Shown: positions 20,001-28,354, counted from the first letter of the stretch. The stretch is DNA of 35,032 bases from Chondrus crispus (GCF_000350225.1 NW_005179355.1:1-35032); one strand, 5' to 3'. Made by a program: numbers and translations. The notes: generated by a model not told the origin, from the letters alone.

Positions 20001-22466
20001 GCCTCGAGTTTGGACAACGGCGACGGCCGGGATGAGAAGCCACCGTCTGATGAACCTATGGAGATCGAGCCGACGGACATGGCCCCTTTCTCCGGTGAGG
20101 GCTTGGCATCGCCACCTGTGGTGGATACGGCACTTCCAAGACCAAGTCCAAGCATTGCAACAGGACCACAACCGTCGAGCCTGGTGCAACTGGAAGTGTC
20201 TCCGGTCGGTCCTATGCCTTTGCCGACGTTGTCTCCAAGCAGCAGCTTTAGGCCTTCACTCACGGTGAGTCCGGCAGAGAGGCCTCGGGCCAGCGTATCG
20301 TTACCAAGATCACCGCGCCCGGGAGCGTCAGCGGAGCTCACAAATGGTGTGAGTCCTGAAGTTTTTGAAATGACGGTTTCGCCTGAGGTGATGCCAGAAC
20401 ACAGCCCGCGTGGGTTTGAGGGAGTATTTGAGTCTCCCTCTGCATCAGAGCCATGGATTACAGCTCCAAGTGTGACTGTTGAATATAGCGATGATCTGCT
20501 ACCTTCCGGTGAAGAATCGGATGGTCTGGATGGCCTGGATGGCCTGGATGGCCTGGATGGTCTAGCTACCTCTCTGGTGCCTAGCAATTTGGTATCATTA
20601 GCAACGACCAGTGCATCGTCATTTGTCAGCCCTACTGTCACAGTCACAGTTTTAGAAGAAACGGTGACGACTAGCGCGATACCTCGTGGGTCAAGAAGAC
20701 CTGGGGAATCAATTTCACAAACAAGCCCGAGCTCTTCAACTTCGAACGTCATAGTGGTGGTGCCGTCGGCGACACCGTCGGTGGTACCCGGGACAAGCTT
20801 GATTTCAAGTCCCAATCTGGATTCGAGCTCGACACCTGGAGGAGCGACGGGAAGCCCTTCGGAGGTTGAGATTTCCATATCTGCTGCTTTGGCGCCCGGC
20901 GTCTCCGTCACTTCTGCTCAGCGAGAGCCACCAGAGACACCAAGGCAGTCGACAAGTGTCAGCGCTGTGGAGGTATCACGGACTCCGCTACCGTTGTTTA
21001 CTGGTAGCCCACTACTGTCACCGACTGGGGAACCACTGCCGTCATCAAGCGTTGTTGCAATTGTACCGACCGAGACCCCAACGCCCCTATCAAGTGTGAA
21101 CGACTTCTCGCCGACAAGGACGCCTACTCCTTCATCGAGTGTCAATGAAGCCGCACCGATCAGGACACCAACACCAACACCAACACCAACACCAACGCCA
21201 ACGCCAACGCCAACGCCAACGCCAACACCAACGCCAACACCAAAACCAGCGCCTTCATCAAGTTTCGATGAAAACCTACCCACTCAAACACCGATCCCTT
21301 CTGCAAGTGTTTCCGAAACCCTTGCAACCGGGAATCCTACGCCTTTACCAAGCGGAACCGAAATCGTACCGACCCAGACACCGATACCTTCCTCGAGTAT
21401 CAACAGCATACTACCCACGATAACAGCAACGCCTACGTTAAGTATGGTCACAATGCTACCCACGAGGACATCTATTCCATCAACGAGTTTCAACCCAATA
21501 GGACCGAGTGTATCACCAGATGCAGCGCAGGTTTCCATCTCGGCTTCACCAGCTTCTCCGAGCCGACCTGCAGATGTTGACGACTCGCCTGATTTATCTT
21601 CCGACCCACCGACTCCCGTTGCCCCGTCATCTGAAGTCGACATTCCCAATCCTGTGAAAGCGACTGACGAAGAAGACCCAGGATCATCTTTGGAAGCGCA
21701 AATACTGGGAACGCCGGAGGGAGTGGCAGTCTGGTCGCCGGTGCCGAGCGAAGAATATGTTCCCTTGTTTCCGTGTGCGGATTACGGCCTGGTCCATGAC
21801 ATGCGAGAGCTCAACCACACAAACAATTATCAAAGGGTGTCGATGCAAATTCAGGTGGCCGGCCCGAACGTAACGAATAGTTGTGGGCTGACGGAGAGGG
21901 TGTTGGAGAGGTTTATCAATTTCAGTGCCGCGAATACGCAATCGAATGCGAGGCAATGGTACGTCACCCGAGTTGAGGATGGACCAGCTGTTTACAGTGG
22001 ACAGTTTTCGCTGGTGACGATTGTTGAGCCCGACGAGTTCGGAAGCGTGAATGAAACGGGCAGCCCATCGCCATCGGCAACAGCGAAAGCAACGGAGCTG
22101 TATCGAGGATCTGTGATATTTGCAGTGGTGGCATACATGAAACCGGCGTCTGTGGATCTGGCAGCAGGGTCCTACATGGACTACGTCATGTCTCAAAGAA
22201 TTGTGTACGCCCTTCAAGATCAAGGATTTAGAGACATTCTTTGGACCGGAATGCTGATGAGCCCACAACTTTTGGACTTGAGGACAGCGAGTGTCGAGGA
22301 TTCGGAAGAGAAGGGAGGTAACATTGGAGGTACGATCGGGTTGGTGTGCCTTGGGGTTGTAGGCGTTGTGGTGCTAGCAATATTTGTTGTTAAGGACAGC
22401 TCTCTAGGTGGGGTAGCAAGTGCAGCAGCTGCTAACGCACCTACAACCGGGGATGAAATGGCTTGA
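17067..22466 (+). CDS. Giant mucin-like type I membrane protein with propeller-like ectodomain
   Basis: An uninterrupted 1799-residue ORF. Residues 1-27 form a signal peptide (LVALALLFILFMTQTHAF). Residues ~28-430 contain repeats of the SBBP/beta-propeller type (TWVRQLGSTGSSQSGNDITI, LVVVGAFDSSF, IYAVGSTRGNFEFP). Residues ~430-1560 are Ser/Thr/Pro-rich and low in complexity, including two copies of a 28-residue unit (EEFPSSTEVISGGVFEP), GLD repeats (~1151-1164) and a TP tract (~1366-1392). Such regions are typically O-glycosylated stalks. Residues ~1564-1745 form a Cys-containing membrane-proximal domain with N-glycosylation sequons (NHT, NVT, NFS, NET). A single membrane helix (GLVCLGVVGVVVLAIFVV, ~1757-1775) and a short cytoplasmic tail end the protein. 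The likely site is the cell surface or wall interface; ligands are unknown. A 773-codon antisense ORF is a by-product of the codon repeats. Confidence 0.85.
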   Translation: MNSFMNARCLVALALLFILFMTQTHAFTEVFAVTKDNDENSYCVGNQGSNFYIGKRDSLCGFAWKSSAGSTTGDDDNDRNEEILYDVIMGTESNIYAVGSTRGNFEFPAQELPNLDAAVLVYSPTDGSVIRQAQYDEPEGFDNVATSLAQKSDGTLLVAVLGSVTNLDQTAVFETRLLEVNPSTLVIDAIHSIAVTTTELLSVTGGPKLLDFAHDSATDSIVAVGHILGRGILWRYDLSTKAVTAQAEWGNVFGSFQTSGFTSDATGSFFVVGSSSTNILGNTDLVGMVSSELHAYVIRYDDLNTSPTAATWVRQLGSTGSSQSGNDITIDPVSMHLVVVGAFDSSFEVVDSQTSQTFQVEAESDNGLTDIFVWVLNKESGDFVDVRKSDAASTVSEDRANVVQVLSSQRVDIGGVINDGVDADPLVCDDSALSPSVTPSLPSPSEITVPSVSAPASISASQVPIGSASISSGASSPSASAVASASVLLPVTSETPSVSPAFGSSVSPQASGSILLPLISATPSTSPGSQVSVSPQVTGSIFVPLISSTPSPTATGPSVSAASSGSVLVPLISATPSRSVQLISPAAISASGIEPETSDEGPAPSQLLPGELMPTALPVIFISATPSPLGSSSSSAVQPPATSVELDTETVDMSVAPSAESLLEPAPSRLPVLSTSAMPSRTAQVVSPIVTAPVETGVENVPSGGVIVSAEPSTVVEASVLPTLSVSTTPTTAASEEFPSSTEVISGGVFEPVASSMPSPMPSEEFPSSTGVISGGVFEPMASSMPSPMPSPMPSLLAEESPISLSASMNAEISAFEMGASALAEASRGSVVVVSPSVARASGNGRPESDGDREEVIGEGTPGMEASRRPSKEPRVSQEFMPGGGSSLDASFEPQPSELPFPIDGPIDEVEESRGAESSDMEGMDSPAVSLDDGMDASATPELMMASLPGMLKASPRQSRNPRPEETEADESIGASAEASSLDNGDGRDEKPPSDEPMEIEPTDMAPFSGEGLASPPVVDTALPRPSPSIATGPQPSSLVQLEVSPVGPMPLPTLSPSSSFRPSLTVSPAERPRASVSLPRSPRPGASAELTNGVSPEVFEMTVSPEVMPEHSPRGFEGVFESPSASEPWITAPSVTVEYSDDLLPSGEESDGLDGLDGLDGLDGLATSLVPSNLVSLATTSASSFVSPTVTVTVLEETVTTSAIPRGSRRPGESISQTSPSSSTSNVIVVVPSATPSVVPGTSLISSPNLDSSSTPGGATGSPSEVEISISAALAPGVSVTSAQREPPETPRQSTSVSAVEVSRTPLPLFTGSPLLSPTGEPLPSSSVVAIVPTETPTPLSSVNDFSPTRTPTPSSSVNEAAPIRTPTPTPTPTPTPTPTPTPTPTPTPTPKPAPSSSFDENLPTQTPIPSASVSETLATGNPTPLPSGTEIVPTQTPIPSSSINSILPTITATPTLSMVTMLPTRTSIPSTSFNPIGPSVSPDAAQVSISASPASPSRPADVDDSPDLSSDPPTPVAPSSEVDIPNPVKATDEEDPGSSLEAQILGTPEGVAVWSPVPSEEYVPLFPCADYGLVHDMRELNHTNNYQRVSMQIQVAGPNVTNSCGLTERVLERFINFSAANTQSNARQWYVTRVEDGPAVYSGQFSLVTIVEPDEFGSVNETGSPSPSATAKATELYRGSVIFAVVAYMKPASVDLAAGSYMDYVMSQRIVYALQDQGFRDILWTGMLMSPQLLDLRTASVEDSEEKGGNIGGTIGLVCLGVVGVVVLAIFVVKDSSLGGVASAAAANAPTTGDEMA
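19271..19438 (+). repeat. 84-bp tandem duplication within the mucin-like gene
   Basis: The block starting GAAGAGTTTCCATCTTCAAC at 19271 recurs at 19355 with few changes. It encodes a repeated EEFPSST...MPSPMPS unit and keeps the frame. Confidence 0.8.
20519..20563 (+). repeat. 9-bp minisatellite encoding Gly-Leu-Asp
   Basis: GGTCTGGAT/GGCCTGGAT units, about five copies, coding for GLD repeats in the stalk region. Confidence 0.85.
21164..21243 (+). repeat. CCAACA/CCAACG hexamer repeat encoding Thr-Pro
   Basis: About 13 hexamer units giving an uninterrupted TP tract followed by KPAPSS. It is the most likely length-variable part of the gene. Confidence 0.85.
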
Positions 22467-23623
22467 GAAAACGTCAAAGAAGTGTACACGTGATACAATA
22501 TAATATATAGAAACGATAGCCCTGGAAGCTTACCGTCGTCCCCTTCGATAGGGCGCGGTGCTTGTGAATGTATTTATTGGTGTTAAACAAATTGTGAATT
22601 TCTGTTGAACATCTTGTGTGTTAGTAAGGCCCTGATGTCTCTCATATCTCTCATGAATCTTTACATCGCAGATCGTTTCCAAGGACGCATCCTCGTACAT
22701 TGATAGTTATTGACTTGGGCGTTTGATGTGGAGAAAAGAGGTGGAGGAAGAATTGAAGCCACACAAAGACAACAGCACCATAGTCCTCCTTGTCGACGGC
22801 TGGTCGTGCGGTTTGCTTGAATGGAAGGATTGCTGCCGGTGTTGATCATATCATATATGTAGTAACAGGGAGGTTTTCCGTTTGACAATTTCTGGATAAG
22901 AGGCAAGTGTTTGATTCTAGTCATTGAATTTCTGTTGATGGGTCCGCTTCTCGCTTGTAGCGAGTAGTCGGCACTTTTATGTTGATCAACAGTAGCCAAA
23001 TTCTGCGGTAAACTCTAATCGTCGTACACCTAGAAGATTCCTGCGTTGCCAGCCGTAGCTGAGAAATTACTGAGGATATAATCACTAAGAACATCCTTGG
23101 TGGCTATACTGTAGTGTAGCGTAGAGATCTTGCACCTAGCAAGTCCTGGAGATTACTGCAGAATCCGGTTTGCGTAAGCTCTCACTATTATCGCGAAGAC
23201 AAATCTGCCAATACCGATCCACCACAAATGTCAAATATCGCAAATTGTATGTATTTTCTGTACATGCTTCTCCGCACTCTGCTGACTTGTGCCAAGAAGC
23301 GTTCATGTTTCGTGAGGGACTGAGGAGCCAATTCAGAATTATAGCTCCCACAGTGTGGACTGACGTCGTAAGAACAAGGGGCCGTCACTCGTTCTTCTGC
23401 TCCGCTCCTGCGGTTTCCAGACTGTTTTCACGTCCAGTTCACCGTCCTCCCTGTCGAGCAATAGCTGTACGACGTGGCCACGCAGGGTACGTCAGTGCAG
23501 TGACTCCGGCTCCTGCGGCTTCGGTGCGTAACCGGCCGTGGCAGGCCTCCTAAGGTCGGTTCTTTCATTACAAGACTATAGAGACATCGTCTCCTAGTAC
23601 AAAGTGCAGCCCGAATTCACGTG
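22467..23623. other. Intergenic region, no gene recognised
   Basis: About 1.15 kb between the mucin-like gene and the copia insertion. ORFs of 65-127 codons exist, but none has a domain, signal peptide or repeat. It probably holds the 3' UTR of the mucin-like gene near its left end (A/T-rich, TATAATATATAG about 22497-22510). Confidence 0.5.
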
Positions 23624-23628
23624 AACAT
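23624..23628. repeat. Target-site duplication, left copy
   Basis: AACAT, immediately outside the left LTR; the identical pentamer lies outside the right LTR at 28321-28325. Confidence 0.9.
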
Positions 23629-23823
23629 TGTGGTGACGAGACGATGACTCTCATTTACTTCTCTCACTCTCACTCATTCTCTTAAGACTAGCGACCTAGC
23701 GCCGTCGTCTGTGCGGCGTTGTGAGCCGTGTATTACGTGTGCACGTGTGTGCATGTATGGTTATCATTACAATTGTTACCTTGTGAGTGCCATAGCGACT
23801 TCGTTGTTATGGTTATCATTACA
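23629..23823 (-). repeat. 3' LTR of the copia element (195 bp)
   Basis: On the minus strand it begins TGTAATGATAACCATAAC and ends CACCACA. It contains the 16-mer TATGGTTATCATTACA (plus strand) twice, ending at 23771 and at 23823. The other LTR has only one copy and is 52 bp shorter. The polypurine tract abuts position 23823, so the longer form is the complete one here. Confidence 0.85.
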
Positions 23824-26011
23824 CTCCCCCCGTCGCTGTGGCACGATCCTTTGTTTGGTGCGGGGTCGGGGGGTCACACACTTGCAGTTTGGTTTTTAAG
23901 TGTGTGAATGGTTTCGGTGTTAGCGGCTTTGTGAGTATATCGGCGAGCATGTCTTGTGACTGTATGTGTCGTATACTGATGGTTTTTGCTCTGGTCTGGT
24001 GAGTGAGGTAGTGATGCCGGAGGTCAATGAATTTTCTTCGTTTCGTGGGTCCGCTGTTCTTGGCCACGCGTATTGCGGATTGGTTGTCTATATGAAAGGG
24101 TGTGGCTTTTTGTGATAACATTCCGATGTCTTTGAGCAATCTTCTTATCCACGTTGTTTGTTGTGCTGCCGATGTTGCGGCAATATATTCTGCTTCGCAT
24201 GTCGACAGTGCCGTGATGGATTGCTTGATTGATCCCCAGCAGACAGGGGAGCCGTGGTATGTATGGATCATGCCCGACATGGATTTACGGTCTGTGACGT
24301 CTGCGGCAAAGTCCGCATCACTGTATGTTTCGAGGAGGTTGGGGATACAGTGCGGTTGCATGCTATGTTTTCCTGCTGCAAATCTGATTCCATGCGTTTG
24401 GGTGTGTTTAAGATATCTGATGAGGCGCTTGAGTGCATTCCAGTGCCGTGTCGTTGGGTTTTTTGCCGCCACAGATAATCGGTTTGCGACAAAGTATATG
24501 TCTGGTCGCGTGGAGTCGGCAATGTATCGTATGTCACCAAGCAGCTGTTGGTATATTTTGGTGACATGGGGCATGGGTTCGTCTTCGGGAACCGGGCCAT
24601 TCAGCTTTGTTTTGTCATTGTATGGCGTTGGTTTGCTGTTGCACTTGCTCATTTCTGCTTTGTTGACAACGTACTGTATCGCAGTTGGCTGTGATGCATG
24701 TATGGAGCCGTCTTTCATGCGCTTGACGGTCCAGCCTAGGAGCTGGCTTGGTTCGCCTAGCTGTTTGATGTTATAGGCCGTGGCCAGGATCGCGGCAAAC
24801 TCTTTCTGTAGTTTTTGTGATGTGCTTATGATTGTAAAATCATCCATGCTGATGGAGATTATTATTGTGTGGTTTTTGTCTTTTTTGTGGAAGAGGCACA
24901 TGTCAGCTTCAGATTGGATGAACTTGTTCTTTTTGAGTAGTTTGAATACTGCGTTGAGGTAGGTGTGTCCCGCTCCCGGTGTGCCGTATATGTTCTTGTT
25001 GAGCTTGCCCACCTTGTGTTCATGAGTGTACGTGCCGTCGAATCTTGGGTGTTGGCGGACATACACTTGCTCGCTGCCTGAGTGTTCAAACTTTTCGTGC
25101 AGGTATGCGGCTTTTATGTCTATGTGGGCTATGTGCATGTTGAAGGCTGCTGCTATGGCGAATAGGAGTCGTACCGTGGTTTTGTCAGCCATGTACGTCG
25201 TGGTTTTTTCGGGGTCGAAGTGGACATTGGGGAGCATTTTGTCTCCTCTTGCTGAGCACCTTGCTTTCCGTTCTGTGATCTCCCCTTTGCCATTTCTCTT
25301 ATAGCGGTACCCCATCGTTAGCGGGATGGGTTTGGCCGCTGTGGGAATTTTGTGGTGGGGGAGCCACGTGATGACCTTGTTTTGGTCGAGGTTTCTGAGC
25401 TCTGTGTTGTGAGCTTGCGCCCACTTTTTTGCATCCGGGTAATTTTTGGCTTGCCCGTGATGCATGGGGGCAGGAGTGGTATTGGTTATTTTCGAAGGTG
25501 TTGGCTTGGGTGTGAACGCCTTGAATGCCGCGTAACTTTGGTTGTTGGGGTCGCGGTCTCTGTGGTAGATGTTGAAATCCACTGTTCTGACACGTCTGGT
25601 TGTGTTGTCCTCTGTGCTCATGACCATGATGTGTTTCTGGTCCGTTGCATACAGGTATCTTACCGTGAGGGCTCTTTTCTGCAGCTTGTGCATTTTTGTT
25701 TTGCCCATGATATTGGGGATATGGCCTAACTGCCCGAAGATGAGGTATTGTGGTACTTTCGGCTTGTATCCGAGCCAGACTGTGGATGGAATTTTTCCGA
25801 TGCCGAGGTGGAGCGTGTTATTGTACTTGAATGCTGCATCCTTGATTGCATCTTCCCAGTGATCGGTGGGGAGTCCACTGTGGTGTAATGCAGCGCGTGC
25901 TGCGTTGAGTATGGTTCTATTGATGCGTTCGGCTATGCCATTTTCTTGTGGTGAATACGGTACAGTGGTCGTGTGTTGTACACCATTTGTGCTGTATACT
26001 GTTTTTGTCAT
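23819..26011 (-). CDS. Copia pol, second frame: integrase end, reverse transcriptase, RNase H
   Basis: A 730-residue ORF counted from its first ATG at 26011, though the frame is open further upstream to about 26068 and there encodes VHTDNAKEYLSA with the second catalytic Asp of integrase. YSPQENGIAERINR supplies the catalytic Glu. The reverse transcriptase has DIKAAYLHEKF (first Asp) and SISMDDFTIIS, a Met-Asp-Asp version of the usual YVDD active site. RNase H has YSDADFAADV, STCEAEYIAA and IDNQSAIRVAKN. The stop TAA (23819-23821) lies in the first bases of the 3' LTR. The ATG overlaps the stop of the upstream frame (ATGA), but the homology extends 5' of it, so independent initiation would lose part of integrase. 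Confidence 0.9.
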   Translation of the reverse strand: MTKTVYSTNGVQHTTTVPYSPQENGIAERINRTILNAARAALHHSGLPTDHWEDAIKDAAFKYNNTLHLGIGKIPSTVWLGYKPKVPQYLIFGQLGHIPNIMGKTKMHKLQKRALTVRYLYATDQKHIMVMSTEDNTTRRVRTVDFNIYHRDRDPNNQSYAAFKAFTPKPTPSKITNTTPAPMHHGQAKNYPDAKKWAQAHNTELRNLDQNKVITWLPHHKIPTAAKPIPLTMGYRYKRNGKGEITERKARCSARGDKMLPNVHFDPEKTTTYMADKTTVRLLFAIAAAFNMHIAHIDIKAAYLHEKFEHSGSEQVYVRQHPRFDGTYTHEHKVGKLNKNIYGTPGAGHTYLNAVFKLLKKNKFIQSEADMCLFHKKDKNHTIIISISMDDFTIISTSQKLQKEFAAILATAYNIKQLGEPSQLLGWTVKRMKDGSIHASQPTAIQYVVNKAEMSKCNSKPTPYNDKTKLNGPVPEDEPMPHVTKIYQQLLGDIRYIADSTRPDIYFVANRLSVAAKNPTTRHWNALKRLIRYLKHTQTHGIRFAAGKHSMQPHCIPNLLETYSDADFAADVTDRKSMSGMIHTYHGSPVCWGSIKQSITALSTCEAEYIAATSAAQQTTWIRRLLKDIGMLSQKATPFHIDNQSAIRVAKNSGPTKRRKFIDLRHHYLTHQTRAKTISIRHIQSQDMLADILTKPLTPKPFTHLKTKLQVCDPPTPHQTKDRATATGGV
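23824..23831 (-). other. Polypurine tract of the copia element
   Basis: On the minus strand GGGGGGAG lies immediately before the 3' LTR (TGTAATG), as expected for the plus-strand primer. Confidence 0.8.
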
Positions 26012-28173
26012 TGCCGATAGATACTCTTTCGCGTTATCTGTGTGTACTCTCCTTGATGTGTGGGGTTTTGCTGTTGCATGTGCTTTAGGACGTTGTCCAT
26101 TTGGTTTGCGGTTTCATCCCTTGTTTTGAGGAAGGTGAGTATGAGATACCGTGAGTTTGTGTCAATTATTGTCATGAAATATTTGTTTCCTTGCCGTGAT
26201 GGGGTGGGGAAAGGGCCGCAGATGTCACTACTGAGTGCTTCCCCTGTGCCATAGTTATGATCTTTCCGTTTGTGTTGTGCTGGTTGGAGTTTAGCTGCTG
26301 CACAGCTTGTGCACGTGATTCTAGGGGGGGTGTTGGCCAGTGAGGCTGGGAGGTTCGGTATTAGTTTCCTCCTAGCCATTTGTTGTATAGTGGATGGTCG
26401 CACATGATTGAATACCATGTGCCAATGGTGGTGTTCGTGCTGCGTGCGCGCGTTGACGGTGTCAGGGGGTGAGGGGGCAGGGTTGTGCTGCTTGTGCATG
26501 GGGGCAAATTTTTTATGCGCGCTCGGGGTTTGTGATCTTGGCTGAGATTTTGATTTGTGGGCAGGGGATCCCCGTGTTGTGGTGGTTACGCGTGTTTGCG
26601 GTGTCTTGCGAGCTGCTTTGCGTGGCTGCGGTATTGCTCGAACTGTGGTTGCTTGTGGTTGAGGATTGGCCACGTTGAGCGTGTATAAGCCTTGGCGAAA
26701 TGCTGCTGTAGCTACTACTTTTGGTGGGCTGTGGCTCATGTCGAGTACACGGGCTGTGTGGGGGTAGAATATCACAGCTCCCCATTGCTTGGCTATGTCA
26801 TGGACTGACAATAGGTTGGTCTTGATATGTGGGTTGGCAATGGTGGGTAGCTTAAGCGATTTGTTGCTCGTCGTCTGGATCTGAAGAGTACCGTGGTGCG
26901 TCGCGGGGGGTGTAGTTGATGTTGCCGTGTTAGTGCGGATTTTTCTGGTCAGGGGTTTCATGCCTTTTGTTGGTTTGCGGATGTGGGAGGGGTGGGCTCC
27001 CGAATCGAGTGCAAATTTCCTACCGTCCATGTCGTGGCAGTTCGCGTCTCCCTGCTCGTCGCCCATGTGTTCTGCCTCTGTTGTCTCCTCGTGGAGGTTT
27101 GCTGTGTAGCCGTGTGTTTGCTTCTTTTTCATGCCTCTCTCTGTGGTCCATTTTTGGGTTGGGGGCTGCTGTGTCATGAACTGGGGGTATGGTAGCATAT
27201 ACGGTGCGGGCGGTACTGGGTTCCAGTATGGTCGTTGCCATTTGGGTCGTGTGGCCCCTCTCCATCTAGTTGTTCGTCCGCGGGGGCGTCTCGCTGCTTG
27301 GGGTTGGGTGCCGTGTGGCTGTTCAGGTTTTTGGCTGACTTTTTCCAAGCTCCTTGCGTGCACCGCTTTGAGGCGTTGCCCGATGTTGTGAATTGTGTTG
27401 GGCACAGTGTCCGTTTCGATCCACATATCTTGCAAGTGTTTGTATGTGGGATGTGATGCTAGGCCTTGGATGATGAAGTGTACTGTTACTTCTTCTCCAG
27501 TTGTGATGTTGGGGTATTGGGCTAGCTTCATTCTTGTGCGTATCGCCCTGTGCTTCGTCATGTATTCATCAAGTGTGGTGCCGGGTGTAAGCTTTGTGTT
27601 GGTCGCTTCTTGTTTTAACAGTAGGTGAGCTGTAGTCGTCCTGTCAGTGAAGTGTTCGGTGATGACTTGTGTGATTTCAAGCGGGGAAGCGCCCAGTTCC
27701 ATGTCCGCTGTTGCTGCGAAGTCTGCAGGCAGTGAGTTGTTGATGGCCATGCGGAGTATTGCACTCTGTCTCCTGTACTTGGCGTACATGGGGCTGTCCT
27801 GATCGGGTGTAGGGTAGGCATGGTTCAGCAGGTTTTCCATGTCATTGATCAGTGCCATGTCCGTTAGCGCTTGCTTCCATATGGGGAAGTTGTCCCCATT
27901 GGACTCGAGGGTCGGCAGTCGTCCATGGAACCGGGTGTCGTTGTGGTCTTCATCTGCCATGGTTGTGGGGTTGTTGCTATTGTCTGCGGGCGGGGGAGGA
28001 GGAGGGCGGCTCTTGAGTTGTGGTGTGGGTGTTGTGGGGTTTGCAGGGCGATATTCCAGGTTGCCAGGGTGGGTGGCTTGTGTTGGTGGCTTGTGTCGCT
28101 GCCTGGTTGATCGTCGGGGTTGTTGCACCTTTTTTTGTTGATCGATCTGCAGTGGTTTTTGCGTAGGGTCCAT
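26008..28173 (-). CDS. Copia gag, protease and integrase N-terminal part
   Basis: ATG 28173 (MDPTQKPLQ) is preferred over the ATG at 28203, which lies in the LTR; this gives 721 residues. A Pro-rich N-terminus is followed by a UBN2-type capsid segment (~80-295), then a basic Arg/Trp region (RRPRGRTTRWRG) where many copia elements have a CCHC zinc knuckle; none is seen. The protease active site is ALDSGAHPSHI. Then come the gag-pre-integrase domain (HHWHMVFNHVRP ... CTSCAAAKLQP, the HHCC zinc site) and the integrase core start (DICGPFPTPS, IIDTNSRYL with the first catalytic Asp). After HMQQQNP the frame leaves the homology and stops at 26008-26010. The remaining integrase lies in the -1 frame. 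Confidence 0.9.
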   Translation of the reverse strand: MDPTQKPLQIDQQKKVQQPRRSTRQRHKPPTQATHPGNLEYRPANPTTPTPQLKSRPPPPPPADNSNNPTTMADEDHNDTRFHGRLPTLESNGDNFPIWKQALTDMALINDMENLLNHAYPTPDQDSPMYAKYRRQSAILRMAINNSLPADFAATADMELGASPLEITQVITEHFTDRTTTAHLLLKQEATNTKLTPGTTLDEYMTKHRAIRTRMKLAQYPNITTGEEVTVHFIIQGLASHPTYKHLQDMWIETDTVPNTIHNIGQRLKAVHARSLEKVSQKPEQPHGTQPQAARRPRGRTTRWRGATRPKWQRPYWNPVPPAPYMLPYPQFMTQQPPTQKWTTERGMKKKQTHGYTANLHEETTEAEHMGDEQGDANCHDMDGRKFALDSGAHPSHIRKPTKGMKPLTRKIRTNTATSTTPPATHHGTLQIQTTSNKSLKLPTIANPHIKTNLLSVHDIAKQWGAVIFYPHTARVLDMSHSPPKVVATAAFRQGLYTLNVANPQPQATTVRAIPQPRKAARKTPQTRVTTTTRGSPAHKSKSQPRSQTPSAHKKFAPMHKQHNPAPSPPDTVNARTQHEHHHWHMVFNHVRPSTIQQMARRKLIPNLPASLANTPPRITCTSCAAAKLQPAQHKRKDHNYGTGEALSSDICGPFPTPSRQGNKYFMTIIDTNSRYLILTFLKTRDETANQMDNVLKHMQQQNPTHQGEYTQITRKSIYRQ
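26062..26068 (-). other. Candidate -1 frameshift heptamer in copia integrase
   Basis: On the minus strand the upstream frame reads ...CA[A AAC CCC]ACA, which fits the X_XXY_YYZ pattern (A_AAC_CCC). Slipping back one base here would continue directly into the frame carrying the rest of integrase, RT and RNase H. A plain one-base indel within the next 25 bases would look the same. Confidence 0.5.
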
Positions 28174-28177
28174 AACC
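28166..28177 (-). other. Primer-binding site, half-tRNA-iMet type
   Basis: Directly inside the 5' LTR the minus strand reads GGTTATGGACCC. This differs by one base from the GGTTATGGGCCC that I recall as the Drosophila copia site, which pairs with the anticodon region of a cleaved initiator tRNA-Met. The gag start ATG lies inside it. Confidence 0.6.
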
Positions 28178-28320
28178 TGTGGTGACGAGACGATGACTCT
28201 CATTTACTTCTCTCACTCTCACTCATTCTCTTAAGACTAGCGACCTAGCGCCGTCGTCTGTGCGGCGTTGTGAGCCGTGTATTACGTGTGCACGTGTGTG
28301 CATGTATGGTTATCATTACA
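28178..28320 (-). repeat. 5' LTR of the copia element (143 bp)
   Basis: Identical base for base to 23629-23771. It lacks the 52 bp present in the other LTR between two 16-bp direct repeats; its outer TG...CA ends are intact and flanked by the target-site duplication. Confidence 0.9.
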
Positions 28321-28325
28321 AACAT
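28321..28325. repeat. Target-site duplication, right copy
   Basis: AACAT, matching 23624-23628. Confidence 0.9.
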
Positions 28326-28354
28326 GTCAAAGCCCTTGCGCGCCCGCTGAGCAA

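Larger units (their letters stand above)
23629..28320 (-). mobile_element. Complete young Ty1/copia LTR retrotransposon
   Basis: A 4.7-kb element on the minus strand, bounded by LTRs with TG...CA ends and flanked by the 5-bp duplication AACAT. The order in the coding strand is LTR, primer-binding site, gag, protease, integrase, reverse transcriptase, RNase H, polypurine tract, LTR, which is the copia order (integrase before RT). The 143-bp LTR core is identical at both ends, so the insertion is recent. The coding sequence is split into two frames within integrase. It inserted about 30 bp beside a dispersed repeat copy (28355-28600), downstream of the secreted-protein pair. Confidence 0.95.

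Noticed and set aside
18590..20911. 773-codon antisense ORF inside the mucin-like gene
   Set aside because: It is the reverse of Ser/Pro/Thr-rich codon repeats. The sense ORF has a signal peptide, membrane helix and sequons; the antisense product has no structure of that kind.
26008..26011. ATGA overlap of the two copia ORFs as a reinitiation site
   Set aside because: Integrase homology in the second frame extends about 50 bases upstream of that ATG, so starting there would remove a catalytic Asp; a frameshift explains the layout better.
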